From contig JAJEBW010000033.1 in assembly GCA_022822325.1 (NCBI GenBank), positions 1 to 35,079 of the forward strand: DNA of 35,079 nucleotides, read 5' to 3'. Below are positions 16,984 through 25,610 of this stretch, one piece after another. The notes beneath the pieces were generated by a model, which was not told the DNA's origin, did no database searches, and saw only the letters and a program-made list of their open reading frames with translations. The position numbers and the translations under genes are program-made. The DNA comes from Gemmatimonadota bacterium. Its GTDB lineage: Bacteria > Gemmatimonadota > Gemmatimonadetes > Longimicrobiales > Gaopeijiaceae. Within the stretch, counting starts at the first letter, position 1; the number at the start of each line of letters is the position of its first letter.

Positions 16984-18195
16984 CTACCGCCGCCCATCGC
17001 TTCCGGGCGGCTGGCTTCGCGCCCCCGACCCGGCCGGGCGAGCCCCTTCTCCCGGGACGCCTTCCCCCGCGCGGTTGAGGTCGTAGCGCATGATCCTCCC
17101 GTGCGGCCCGTTGCGGTCGCGTTCGATCTCGTAGACGCCCCCCGTCACCGTGCGCGGCGCCGCCTCCTCCAACTCGGCGAGATCGCCGGGGGTCAGTCGC
17201 GCGGCCACCGGATCGACGCCCAGGCCACGCCGGCTCAGTCCCACGATCACCGCGCCGACGGCTTCCTGCGCGAGCGCGTACGCGGCGGCCACGTCGGCTG
17301 CGGCAACCCCACGCCGCGATCCCACCCGCGCCAACGCCTCCCGCGCCCGGGCCAGGACCCCCGCGCCCCCGACCTCCTCCACGATCAACCGGTACTTGGC
17401 CCGCGAACGCGAGGCACGCGACCCCGCACTGTCCCCGGTCGCTTCCGAAAGAATGTCCGCGGTTGCCGCCGCAGATCGTCGCGCCACCCCGGATCCCACG
17501 GCCGCCGACCCTTCCGCCAACAGTCCCCCGGCCAGCGTTCCGTAGCAGAGAAGCGCCACCCCGCGTTCACGGCAGAGCGCGGCCAGCCCGGCCAACGGAC
17601 GGCGATCGAGGAGGGAGAGCTGCACCTGGTTGGTCGCCACCGGAACTCCCCGGTCCAGGAGGGCGGCCAACTCGCGACGGCCAAGGTTGGTGACGCCCAG
17701 GTGCCGAATCACGCCCTCGGCCCGAAGCTCGGCCAGCCACTCCGCGGTCCGCACCCAACCGGGCACGGCGAGATCCCACCAGTGGAGCTGCACGAGTTCG
17801 AGCGTCTCGACGCCGAGCCGATCGCGCGATCGGAAGGCGGCGGCGCGAACCCGGCGGCGGTCGATTCGCGGCAGCGCATCCAGATCGGGGACGAACTTGG
17901 TGTGAACGAGGAGCTCCGCATCGGTCAGGCCGCGGCTCGCCCTCCACGCGCCGATCAGCGACTCCGCGCCGCTGTAGATGTCGGCCACATCAAGGCGCAG
18001 ACGGCCGGGTTCCGCAGCGGCGGCATCGAGGACCGCCAGGGCCCGCTCGCGAGTCCAGCCGGGTCCGTGGCCACGCGCAAGCTGCCAGCACCCCCGGATC
18101 AGGCCGGAGGAGGGTGGACGCCAGGATGTCCTTCGGGTCGAAGGCGGCGAGCCCGGAGCGCCGCCCGACCCCGCGTCAGCCGGAAGAGGGGTCAT
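16984..18195 (-). CDS. Aldo/keto reductase
   Basis: This NAD(P)H-dependent TIM-barrel oxidoreductase has 403 residues from the ATG at 18195. The catalytic tetrad is visible: Asp69 and Tyr74 (LDVADIY), Lys100 (VHTKF) and His138 (LVQLHWWD). Later come the GVTNLGRRELAAL and NQVQLSLLD barrel strands and a C-terminal cofactor region with AVIVGLSRRG. The first 30 and last 40 residues are low-complexity and Gly/Pro/Arg-rich, unusual for the family, so the exact ends are uncertain. The start overlaps the end of the upstream TIGR04076 gene by 20 nt, indicating a two-gene operon. The substrate is not predictable. Confidence 0.85.
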   Translation of the reverse strand: MTPLPADAGSGGAPGSPPSTRRTSWRPPSSGLIRGCWQLARGHGPGWTRERALAVLDAAAAEPGRLRLDVADIYSGAESLIGAWRASRGLTDAELLVHTKFVPDLDALPRIDRRRVRAAAFRSRDRLGVETLELVQLHWWDLAVPGWVRTAEWLAELRAEGVIRHLGVTNLGRRELAALLDRGVPVATNQVQLSLLDRRPLAGLAALCRERGVALLCYGTLAGGLLAEGSAAVGSGVARRSAAATADILSEATGDSAGSRASRSRAKYRLIVEEVGGAGVLARAREALARVGSRRGVAAADVAAAYALAQEAVGAVIVGLSRRGLGVDPVAARLTPGDLAELEEAAPRTVTGGVYEIERDRNGPHGRIMRYDLNRAGEGVPGEGARPAGSGARSQPPGSDGRR

Positions 18196-18625
18196 CGGCG
18201 CCTGAAGCCGCACCGCCCGCGTCCCCGTCGCCGACCTCGCCTTCGCAACCCCCGCCAAACGAACGATCGGGCGGGAGCTCCCCGGCGCTCCTCCCAAGCG
18301 GCGCCCGCGTCACCTCTCCGTGCCGAAAGACCGACTTCCCCGTGCGCACGATGCGAAAGCGCGCGCCGCAGTAGGGATCGGGACAGGCGACCTCGGCGTC
18401 GGTCGTCATCCAGTCGTTGGCGTCGGTGGGGCGCTGCTTGGCGGGCAACAGGGGCAGGAGAGCGGCCAGCGGGTAGATGGGAAAGCTCTGGCCGGGCGGC
18501 AGCGACAGATTCTCGCCGCGCAGCTCGAAGTAGTCCCCCGGCTTGTGGTTGCAGACCATCTCCTTCTCGCCGGCGACGACCTCCACCCGCAGATCGTAGA
18601 GCTCGAAGGCGTCGGAGTCGCTCAC
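18176..18625 (-). CDS. TIGR04076-family protein
   Basis: The first 105 residues (YDLRVEVVAGEKEMVCNHKP, then PGQSFPIYPLAALLPLLPA, then CPDPYCGARFRIVR) match my memory of the TIGR04076 family, a small Cys-containing domain of unknown function. The last 45 residues are Gly/Asp/Ser-rich and look like low-complexity extension. The start is GTG at 18625, with AGGGGGAAG about 9 nt upstream. It is transcribed with the overlapping aldo/keto reductase and is divergent from fabV; no function can be assigned. Confidence 0.65.
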   Translation of the reverse strand: MSDSDAFELYDLRVEVVAGEKEMVCNHKPGDYFELRGENLSLPPGQSFPIYPLAALLPLLPAKQRPTDANDWMTTDAEVACPDPYCGARFRIVRTGKSVFRHGEVTRAPLGRSAGELPPDRSFGGGCEGEVGDGDAGGAASGADDPSSG

Positions 18626-18743
18626 TGGCTATCTTCCCCCTGCGCCGATCGTTTTGGGGACAACGGGTGATTGTTCGGACGGTCGTGCAACCAAAGGTGG
18701 GCCGCGGGATCGCGGTCGCACAAACGAGGGAGCCCAACCGCCA

Positions 18744-19940
18744 ATGATCATCCGCCCCCGCGTGCGCGGCTTCGTCTGCGTCACCGCCCACCCCACCGGC
18801 TGCGCACGCAATGTCGCCCGCTGGATCGGCCACGCCGAAGCCCACCCGATCGCCAATCCCCCCCGCTCCGCCCTGGTCATCGGTTCGTCGGCCAGCTACG
18901 GACTCAGCTCCCGCGTCGCGCTCGCCTTCGGGGGCGGTGCCGCCACCTTCGGCGTCTTCCTCGACCGTCCGCCCAGGGGTCGCCGTCCCGGCACCGCCGG
19001 CTGGTACAACACCGCCGCCTTCGAGAGGGCCGCCGCCGACCGCGGACTCCTTTCGGCCGCCTTCAACGGCGACGCCTTCGCCGACGAGACCCGCGAAATC
19101 GTCGTCGACGCCCTCGCCCGCGACTTTCCGCCCATCGACTGCGTCGTCCATTCGCTCGCCGCGCCCCGCCGCACCCTGCCCGGCAGCGGCCGCACCGTCA
19201 CCTCCGTGCTGAAGCCGATCGGCAAACCCTACCATGCCCGAACCCTCGACACCGACAGCGCCCGCGTCGCCGACATCTCGCTCGAACCGGCCACCGACGA
19301 CGAGATCGAGTCCACCGTGCAGGTCATGGGCGGCGACGACTGGCGGCTCTGGATCGATGCGCTGAAGGGCGGCGGCGTCCTGGCCCCCCATGCCCGCACC
19401 TTCGCCTACAGCTACATCGGGCCCGAACTGACCTGGCCGATCTACCGCGACGGGGCGATCGGACGCGCCAAGGCCCATCTCCACGAAACGGCCCGCGAGC
19501 TCGGCGGGGAACTTTCGCGCACCGGCGGCGGCGCGCACATAGCGGTGATGAAGGCGGTGGTCACCCAGGCCTCCGCCGCCATTCCGGTCGTCCCCCTCTA
19601 CATGTCGATCCTGATGCGAATCATGAAGGAGAAGGGCGACCATGAGGGCCCCATGGAGCAGGCCATGCGTCTCTTCGGGCAGAAGGCCTACGGCAACCGG
19701 GGGATTTCGGGCGATGCGCGCGGCTTCCTCCGCCTCGACGATCTTGAGATGAAGAGCGCCACCCAGGCCGCCGTCATGCGCGCATGGGAGCGGATCTCGA
19801 CGGAGACGCTGCACGACCACGCCGACTTCGAGGGCTACCGCACCGACTTCCTCCGTCTCTTCGGCTTCCGCGTGCCCGGCGTCGACTACGGCGCCGACGT
19901 CGATCCCGTCGTCCCGATCCCGTCGCTCGTCGCCCCCTGA
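18744..19940 (+). CDS. fabV: Trans-2-enoyl-ACP/CoA reductase FabV
   Basis: This NADH-dependent enoyl reductase catalyses the last step of each fatty-acid elongation cycle. FabV can replace triclosan-sensitive FabI. At 398 residues it has family length. The start MIIRPRVRGFVCVTAHPTGC is diagnostic. The NAD-binding loop is VIGSSASYGLSSR and the active site is Tyr234 and Lys243 in the Y-x8-K form (TWPIYRDGAIGRAK). The C-terminal GISGDARGFLRLDDLEM is also family-typical. It is followed after 24 nt by a DNA glycosylase gene on the same strand. Confidence 0.95.
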   Translation: MIIRPRVRGFVCVTAHPTGCARNVARWIGHAEAHPIANPPRSALVIGSSASYGLSSRVALAFGGGAATFGVFLDRPPRGRRPGTAGWYNTAAFERAAADRGLLSAAFNGDAFADETREIVVDALARDFPPIDCVVHSLAAPRRTLPGSGRTVTSVLKPIGKPYHARTLDTDSARVADISLEPATDDEIESTVQVMGGDDWRLWIDALKGGGVLAPHARTFAYSYIGPELTWPIYRDGAIGRAKAHLHETARELGGELSRTGGGAHIAVMKAVVTQASAAIPVVPLYMSILMRIMKEKGDHEGPMEQAMRLFGQKAYGNRGISGDARGFLRLDDLEMKSATQAAVMRAWERISTETLHDHADFEGYRTDFLRLFGFRVPGVDYGADVDPVVPIPSLVAP

Positions 19941-19964
19941 CCCCCCTCCCCCCCACCCCATCCC

Positions 19965-20669
19965 TTGCCCCGCACCCTCCCCGACCCCGCCGGTCTCGCC
20001 GCACTCGCCCGGAGCGACCCCGCGCTCGGCCGGGCCATGGCGCGCGTGGCCCCCTTCCCCGGCTTCCCCCACGGCCCGCTGGCGCGCGGTTCCCACTTCC
20101 AGGCGGTCGCGCGATCGATCACCCACCAGCAGCTTGCGGGCGCGGCGGCGCGCACCATCCACGGCCGCGTCTGCGCCCTCACCCCCGGCCCCCGCTTCCC
20201 CACCCCCGAGGAGTGTCTCGCGCTGCCCGACCAGGCGTTGCGCGGCGCGGGTCTGTCGGCGGCCAAGATGCGCGCGATCCGCGACCTTGCGGCCAAGTCG
20301 CTCGATGGCACGGTGCGCTTCCGGTCGGTGGGCCGCATGAGCGACCGCGAAATCGTCGAGATGCTGTCGGCGGTCTGGGGGGTGGGCGAATGGACCGCGC
20401 AGATGTTCCTGATCTTCCGCCTGGGCCGTCTCGACGTGATGCCGGCGGGCGATCTCGGTGTGCGCGAGGGGGTGCGGATCCTGGACGCGCTGGAGACGCG
20501 GCCGACGCCGGGGGCCGTGCGGAAGCGGGCCGAGCCGTGGCGGCCGCTGCGATCGGTGGCCACCTGGGTGATGTACCGGCTGTGCGACGATCCCGCGGCG
20601 GCGGACGGAACCGGGGAAGCGCAGGCGGAAGCGGACCCGGAGACGGCGACCCTTCCGGCCGACGGTTGA
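19965..20669 (+). CDS. DNA-3-methyladenine glycosylase II (AlkA-type, HhH-GPD)
   Basis: This enzyme removes alkylated bases from DNA. The 234-residue protein consists of the HhH-GPD core only, without the N-terminal AlkA domain. Visible are ITHQQLAGAAA (52-62), the helix-hairpin-helix LSAVWGVGEWTA (134-145) and the catalytic Asp163 in DVMPAGDLGVREG. The start is TTG at 19965; no strong ribosome site is seen, so coupling to fabV upstream (24 nt) is possible. The last 30 residues are acidic and non-conserved. With ogt 14 nt downstream it forms an alkylation-repair pair. Confidence 0.88.
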   Translation: MPRTLPDPAGLAALARSDPALGRAMARVAPFPGFPHGPLARGSHFQAVARSITHQQLAGAAARTIHGRVCALTPGPRFPTPEECLALPDQALRGAGLSAAKMRAIRDLAAKSLDGTVRFRSVGRMSDREIVEMLSAVWGVGEWTAQMFLIFRLGRLDVMPAGDLGVREGVRILDALETRPTPGAVRKRAEPWRPLRSVATWVMYRLCDDPAAADGTGEAQAEADPETATLPADG

Positions 20670-20683
20670 CGAGGCGCGCGCGC

Positions 20684-21256
20684 ATGGGTTCGGTCGGGGG
20701 CGGTGGGCCGTCGCGGACGCACGGGGAACGCAGCCCGGTCCGGACCCGCCGTCTGTATACCCCGCTCGGCGAGATGCTGGCCGGAGCGACCGACGGCGGC
20801 CTCTGCCTCCTGGAGTTCGCGCATCGCAAGCGATTCACCGCGCAAATGAAGAGCCTGCAACGATTTGTGGGTCCGCCGCGCACGGGATCGCATCCATTGC
20901 TGGACACTCTGAAGAACCAGCTTGACGAATACTTCGCGGGCAACCGCCGCCGCTTCGATCTTCCCCTCCTGCTGGCCGGAACCCCCTTCCAGGAGAAGGT
21001 GTGGCGCGCGCTCAGGGCCGTCCCGTACGGAGAGACGATCAGCTACGCCGAGCTCGCGGGCCGCGTGGGATCGCCGGGGGGCGGCCGGGCGGTGGGGCGG
21101 GCGAATGGCGACAACCGAATCGCGATCGTGGTTCCCTGCCACCGGATCGTTCGCGCGGATGGCTCGCCGGGCGGCTACAGCGGCGGCCTCGACCGGAAAC
21201 GGCGCCTCCTCGCGCTCGAGGCCGAGTGGCGGCAGCGTCGCCTGCCGATTCCCTGA
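20684..21256 (+). CDS. ogt: Methylated-DNA-protein-cysteine S-methyltransferase (Ogt)
   Basis: This suicide enzyme transfers O6-alkyl groups from guanine to its own cysteine. It has 190 residues with the acceptor Cys152 in VVPCHRIV, the preceding PFQEKVWRALRAVPYGET helix and GRAVGRANGDNR loop, and GGYSGGLDRKRRLLALE after it. The first 20 residues are an unconserved Gly/Arg-rich lead; starting at 20684 gives a GAGG about 9 nt upstream. It is likely co-transcribed with the AlkA-type gene. Confidence 0.93.
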   Translation: MGSVGGGGPSRTHGERSPVRTRRLYTPLGEMLAGATDGGLCLLEFAHRKRFTAQMKSLQRFVGPPRTGSHPLLDTLKNQLDEYFAGNRRRFDLPLLLAGTPFQEKVWRALRAVPYGETISYAELAGRVGSPGGGRAVGRANGDNRIAIVVPCHRIVRADGSPGGYSGGLDRKRRLLALEAEWRQRRLPIP

Positions 21257-21442
21257 AGGGCGCGTTCGTGCGCGCAGCGGGCCCGGCGGTTTGCAACGGG
21301 GTTGGGGGGAGGGGGGGATGAAAAAAGCTCTCCGGCCACCGGCGTCAGAACGACCGCCTCAAGCCCGCAACTCCTGCCGGGCGGCCATGGACGGAACGCT
21401 GCGCGCTCCCCACCGCATCGGCGGCGGCGCGAAGGCTGCGGG

Positions 21443-23503
21443 CTATCCCTCCATCGCCTCACGCGGATCGGCGGCCGCGGCGGTGCGGGACCCGGGGAGA
21501 GCGGCCATCGCCGTTGCGGCCACGAAGACCAGTCCCGTCGCCAGCGCGAGCGGCGCACTGAAGATCCCCACGCCGGGCGGCCCGAGAGCTCCCACAACCA
21601 GCGCCGCGCCCCACAACCCCGCCCCCGCCCCCGTCGCCCCGATCCTGAGGGCCTCGCCCAGGATCATGCGGCGGAGTTTGCGCGGCGCGGCGCCCAGTGC
21701 GGCCCGGATCCCGAGCTCGCGACGGCGGGAGCGGACATGGGCCCGCATCGCGCCGACGATCCCCGCCAGCGCCGTCGCGGCGGCCAGGAGACCGGCGTTG
21801 CGCGTCCCGCGTCCGAGCCAGGGGGCCGTGCCCAGGAGGCGGCGAGACTCGTGGCCGGCGGGCCGGACATCCTCCACGGCCAGCGCCGGAACCGCCCCAC
21901 CCAGCGCGGCCGTGATGGCCGCAGCGGCCCACTCCACTCTATTCCCCTCCCCCCCCTTTATTGCCCCATTCGGCGCGGCCGCCACCGGTGCGAACGGGGC
22001 GGCATCGGCGCCCGGTCGGCGGCGTTCCCCGGCCTGGCCATCGAGGTCGCGAACTGCGGACCCCACGGCCACCACCAGCTCGGCGGCGGCGGGCGGATGC
22101 CGATCGGCCGGAAAATAGACCGAGTACGGAGAACTCGATGCCCCAAGGCCCCGGGCGGAGCCGTCGCGAACCACACCGGCCACCTCGTACCAGGGGCCGG
22201 TCGGCCCGGCCACCGAGAGCTCGCGCCCCAGCACCGGCGGATCGAGGAAGTGCGCGCGGGCGTACGCCTCATTGATCACCACCGGACCGGCAATCGGCGA
22301 CTCGCGATCGCCGCCCTCCAGATCTTGCCCCCGGGGGGGCGAAGACGGCTCCCCCGGCGAAATCGCCTCGCCTCCATTCGGGGCGACCGGCTCCCGCTCC
22401 GCGAACCCCTCGCCCGCGACAAAGGGCTGGCCCGCCGCGAAGGGCAACCCGCGCGCGGCGAAGAACCCGGGCATCACGGCATGCACCCTGACCCGGGTTG
22501 TGTGGAAGGGGTTCGGCATCCCCCCGGCCGAGCAGGCCCCGCATTCGTTGAGGGACGTCGCTTCCGGGCCGCGACCGATCCAGGCGCCCGGCGTGGCCAG
22601 ACTCTCGGCCGCCAGCCCCGGCGCCTCGCCGATCGCCGCGAGCGCCGCCGCATAGAGATCGCCGGGGTGCGCGGATTCCAGGGACCGGTCCGGACCGTCC
22701 CCGTCCGCCTGAGCGCCTTCCGCCGGAGCGCCTTCCATCGGAACCAGCGTGGCCAGAACGAGCTCGACCCCCGCCTCGCGCAGCCCCGTCCCCGCCGCGT
22801 CCCCCCGCTCGCCACCGAGAATCAGGAGCCCGGCGCCCGCCAGAATCGCCGACGATACGCAGAGCTGAAGGGTCATCAGCGCCACCCGCGCGAACTGTCG
22901 CGGCCGCGGATCGGTGGAATGACTGGACTCGGCGTGCTGGCCGAGCGGCTCGCGGCGGTAGAGACCGGCCACCGGCAGCGTCGCGACGAGCAGAACCAGC
23001 CCCGCGACGGCTGCGACCGCAACCACGCTCCAGAGGGGGGCCGGACGGGCGAAGTGGGTGCCGGGAGGCGCGTCCAGGACCAGGAAGACAGCCGCCAGCC
23101 CGACCCCCGCGCCCCCCAACCCCACCGCCACCCCGATTCGCCGCAGCCACCTTCGGGCCGCCCCCCCGACCAGCCACCGCGGCGGCGCGCCCAGCATGAC
23201 CTCGATCAGGCGGCGCCCCTGCCCGGCGAGGTTTTCGGCCGCCATCACTCCCAGGAGGGTGACCAGAACGGTCGCGGTCCCGAGCAGCAACAGCGCGAGC
23301 ATCGTTCCCGCCAAGCGGTCCAGATCGGCGATCTCGGCGCTGGCGGCCGGGCGCAGCGATTCGGGCAGTCCGGCGATCGGAACGGTCGGGGTGGCCTCGG
23401 TGCCGACGACGTGGGGCGCCGAACCGCCGCCGCGCAGCAACGTCGCCCCGAGCAGGAGAGCCACCAGCGCGGCAAGGGTCAGTGTGGCGGTGCGCGTCAG
23501 CAT
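21443..23503 (-). CDS. ADOP-type ABC transporter permease (FtsX/MacB-like)
   Basis: This 686-residue membrane protein has two FtsX-type permease modules, typical of the acidobacterial duplicated orphan permease group. An N-terminal helix (residues 5-24) and helices near 65-90, 110-130 and 145-165 form the first half. An extracytoplasmic domain with FFAARGLPFAAGQPF and VVINEAYARAHF follows. The second permease module contains ELGIRAALGAAPRKLRRMIL and ends in DPREAMEG. No ATP-binding subunit is nearby, which is usual for the group. Macrolide or lipid export is sometimes suggested for relatives; the substrate here is unknown. On the minus strand GATAAT lies upstream of its start as a possible -10. 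Confidence 0.82.
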   Translation of the reverse strand: MLTRTATLTLAALVALLLGATLLRGGGSAPHVVGTEATPTVPIAGLPESLRPAASAEIADLDRLAGTMLALLLLGTATVLVTLLGVMAAENLAGQGRRLIEVMLGAPPRWLVGGAARRWLRRIGVAVGLGGAGVGLAAVFLVLDAPPGTHFARPAPLWSVVAVAAVAGLVLLVATLPVAGLYRREPLGQHAESSHSTDPRPRQFARVALMTLQLCVSSAILAGAGLLILGGERGDAAGTGLREAGVELVLATLVPMEGAPAEGAQADGDGPDRSLESAHPGDLYAAALAAIGEAPGLAAESLATPGAWIGRGPEATSLNECGACSAGGMPNPFHTTRVRVHAVMPGFFAARGLPFAAGQPFVAGEGFAEREPVAPNGGEAISPGEPSSPPRGQDLEGGDRESPIAGPVVINEAYARAHFLDPPVLGRELSVAGPTGPWYEVAGVVRDGSARGLGASSSPYSVYFPADRHPPAAAELVVAVGSAVRDLDGQAGERRRPGADAAPFAPVAAAPNGAIKGGEGNRVEWAAAAITAALGGAVPALAVEDVRPAGHESRRLLGTAPWLGRGTRNAGLLAAATALAGIVGAMRAHVRSRRRELGIRAALGAAPRKLRRMILGEALRIGATGAGAGLWGAALVVGALGPPGVGIFSAPLALATGLVFVAATAMAALPGSRTAAAADPREAMEG

Positions 23504-23618
23504 GGAGGAAGGAGAACCTCATTATCTTGTGGCTCCCGGCGACGGCTCCCCGCCGGCGAGCGTCCGATCCTCGCCATGGTCCCGTGCCCCTTCGGCCGGT
23601 GACGGAGACGAAGATATC

Positions 23619-24839
23619 ATGCCCATGAATTCTGGCGCCAAGGTACCCTTTCTGGAGCTCGGCGGGCAGTACCGCGCGATTCGGAGCGAGGTCGAGGCCG
23701 CGATGGCGCGGGTCGTCGCGTCGCAGCGTTTCGTGCTCGGCCCCGAGGTGGAGGCGTGCGAGCGGGCGCTGGCGGACTATGTGGGGAGCGCGCACGCGGT
23801 CGGCGTTTCCTCCGGGACCGACGCGCTGATCGTCGCGCTGACGGCCGAGGGAATCGGGCCCGGCGACGAGGTCGTCACCACCCCCTTCACCTTCTTCGCC
23901 ACTGCGGGCGCGATCGCGCGGGTCGGCGCCACCCCCGTCTTCGCCGACATCGACCCGGCCACCCTCAACCTCGACCCGGCCACCCTCGCCGAGCGCGTCA
24001 CCGAGCGCACGCGGGCCGTCGTTCCCGTCCACCTCTTCGGCCAAATGGCGGAGCTGCCGCCCATCCTGGAGATCGCCCGCGAGCACGGCCTCGTCGTCAT
24101 CGAGGACGCGGCCCAGGCGATCGGCGCCGAACGGGAGGGGGTGCGCGCGGGAACGGCCGGCCGCCACGGCTGCTTCTCCTTCTTCCCCACCAAGAATCTG
24201 GGCGGCTACGGCGATGGCGGGCTGGTCGTCACCGACGACGCCAGTCGCGCTTCCACCCTGCGCGCGCTGCGGGTCCACGGCCAGAGTTCGCGCTACCATC
24301 ACCGCTTCGTCGGCGGCAACTTTCGGCTCGACGCGCTCCAGGCGGCGGTGATCGCGGCCAAGCTTCCCCACCTGGAGCGCTGGACCGATGCGCGGATCGC
24401 CAACGCAAAGCGCTACCACCGCCTGCTCGGCGATTTCGCGGCCCGGAGCGGCGGCCGCCTGGCGCTGCCCGCCACCGTTGCCGAAGGGCACGCTTCCAAC
24501 CAGGCCGCCGGGCGGCACGTCTTCAACCAGTTCGTGGTGCGCCTGGCCGATCCGGAGTCCGAACCGCACCGCTCCCCGGGCGACCGCGGCGAGCGTCCCA
24601 ACCTTCGCGACCGGGTCCGCAAACGCCTTGCGCGGGCAGGGATCGGGACCGCCATCTACTACCCCGTCCCCCTTCACCTTCAGCCCTGCTTCGCGCACCT
24701 CGGCTACCGCGCCGGCGATCTGCCGGCCAGCGAGCGCGCGGCCGACGAGGCTCTCGCGCTGCCGATCTTCCCCGAACTCGCCCCCGACCAGATCGAACGG
24801 GTGGCGCAATCGCTGCGGGAAGCGTTAGTTGAAGGCTGA
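23619..24839 (+). CDS. DegT/DnrJ/EryC1/StrS-family sugar aminotransferase
   Basis: This predicted PLP-dependent aminotransferase for nucleotide-sugar ketones has 406 residues. Motifs include FLELGGQYRAI at the start, GVSSGTDALIVAL (phosphate loop), VIEDAAQAIGA with the PLP-contacting Asp163, and the Schiff-base Lys192 in FSFFPTKNLGGYGDGG. Later AIYYPVPLHLQPCF binds the sugar in characterised members. ATGs at 23619 and 23625 are both possible. No other sugar-biosynthesis gene is nearby, so whether it serves surface polysaccharide or a secondary pathway is open. Confidence 0.92.
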   Translation: MPMNSGAKVPFLELGGQYRAIRSEVEAAMARVVASQRFVLGPEVEACERALADYVGSAHAVGVSSGTDALIVALTAEGIGPGDEVVTTPFTFFATAGAIARVGATPVFADIDPATLNLDPATLAERVTERTRAVVPVHLFGQMAELPPILEIAREHGLVVIEDAAQAIGAEREGVRAGTAGRHGCFSFFPTKNLGGYGDGGLVVTDDASRASTLRALRVHGQSSRYHHRFVGGNFRLDALQAAVIAAKLPHLERWTDARIANAKRYHRLLGDFAARSGGRLALPATVAEGHASNQAAGRHVFNQFVVRLADPESEPHRSPGDRGERPNLRDRVRKRLARAGIGTAIYYPVPLHLQPCFAHLGYRAGDLPASERAADEALALPIFPELAPDQIERVAQSLREALVEG

Positions 24840-24877
24840 TTTTACCACCGCCCGGCGCTCGGCATTGCAAAGTCGGT

Positions 24878-24909
24878 CCCTCCGGCCCCTGCGCGGGCCG
24901 GCCCGGATG
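24878..24909 (-). repeat. REP-like 32-bp palindromic repeat, copy 2
   Basis: Its reverse complement matches 15895-15926 at 31 of 32 bases, including both hairpin arms. It lies in the 160-nt gap after the DegT gene. It may act as a stem-loop at the transcript end, but there is no T tail. Confidence 0.7.
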
Positions 24910-24999
24910 CAGGCCGCACGACGATGGCGCGCGCGCAACCCCCAAACCCCCTGACCGAGGAATCCGGTCGAGGAAGATCGCACCTGGAGAAGATCGAAA

Positions 25000-25410
25000 T
25001 TGAATGAACGAGCGTCGGGAACGGGCGGAACCGAAGCGGGCGGCAAGCGTCTGATCGTGGTCGGCGACCGGGTCTTGATCGAACCGGAGGCCGGCGAGGG
25101 GCGCTCCAAGGTGGGACTGTACCTGCCCGCGTCGGCGGTGGACAAGCAATCGGTGCAGGGCGGACGAGTGCTCGCGACCGGACCCGGAACTCCGATCGGC
25201 GCCCCCACCGAGCTCAGCGACGAACCGTGGAAGATCGACGGCGGCGAGGCGCGCTACCTTCCCGTCCAGGCCCGGACCGGCGACTTCGCGATCTTCTTCC
25301 GCAAGGCCGGCGTGGAGATCAGCTTCGAGGGAACCGACTACCTCGTCGTGCCGCAGGCGGCGATCCTGGTGCTGGTGCGCGAGGCGGAGCGGGAGCTGGA
25401 GGGGTTCTGA
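25000..25410 (+). CDS. GroES-like co-chaperonin domain protein
   Basis: This 136-residue protein has the Cpn10 fold. LIVVGDRVLIEPE is the first strand, GLYLPASAVDKQ corresponds to the mobile loop that contacts GroEL, GRVLATGPG follows, and GDFAIFF with GTDYLVVPQAAILVLV closes the barrel. It is about 40 residues longer than typical GroES (about 97). The excess is a basic/Gly lead of 15 residues and an insert (TELSDEPWKIDGGEARYLP) between the two halves. No groEL is in the window. The start is TTG at 25000 with GGAGA about 9 nt upstream. It could be a specialised or auxiliary co-chaperonin rather than the housekeeping copy. Confidence 0.82.
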   Translation: MNERASGTGGTEAGGKRLIVVGDRVLIEPEAGEGRSKVGLYLPASAVDKQSVQGGRVLATGPGTPIGAPTELSDEPWKIDGGEARYLPVQARTGDFAIFFRKAGVEISFEGTDYLVVPQAAILVLVREAERELEGF

Positions 25411-25547
25411 CGGCGCGCGCCCAAGGGGTTCGCGGACGACGGGCGACAATGGGGGGCAAAATGGGAGCGGCGTTCGGACCGGCGCGACATTGCGGTCGTC
25501 GGTCGCCGGTGATCTACTATCCCTCCTGACCGGCCGACCCGATTTTT

Positions 25548-25575
25548 CCGGCAAGACAGCTTTCCCGGCAAGACA
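25548..25575. repeat. Direct repeat CCGGCAAGACA, two copies 17 bp apart
   Basis: Copies lie at 25548-25558 and 25565-25575, in the leader of the transporter gene. The unit resembles those at 14949-14972, suggesting one repeat family. A TTGCGG..TACTAT pair (25490 and 25515, 19-nt spacer) lies just upstream as a weak promoter candidate. Confidence 0.5.
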
Positions 25576-25610
25576 ATCGGCTCCCACCTTCCTTCCATCG
25601 GCAGCGCGCC

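Noticed and set aside
22269..24809. A minus-strand open frame of about 846 codons spanning the DegT gene and part of the permease
   Set aside because: It covers two well-supported genes on other frames and shows no domain; it is a shadow of codon bias.
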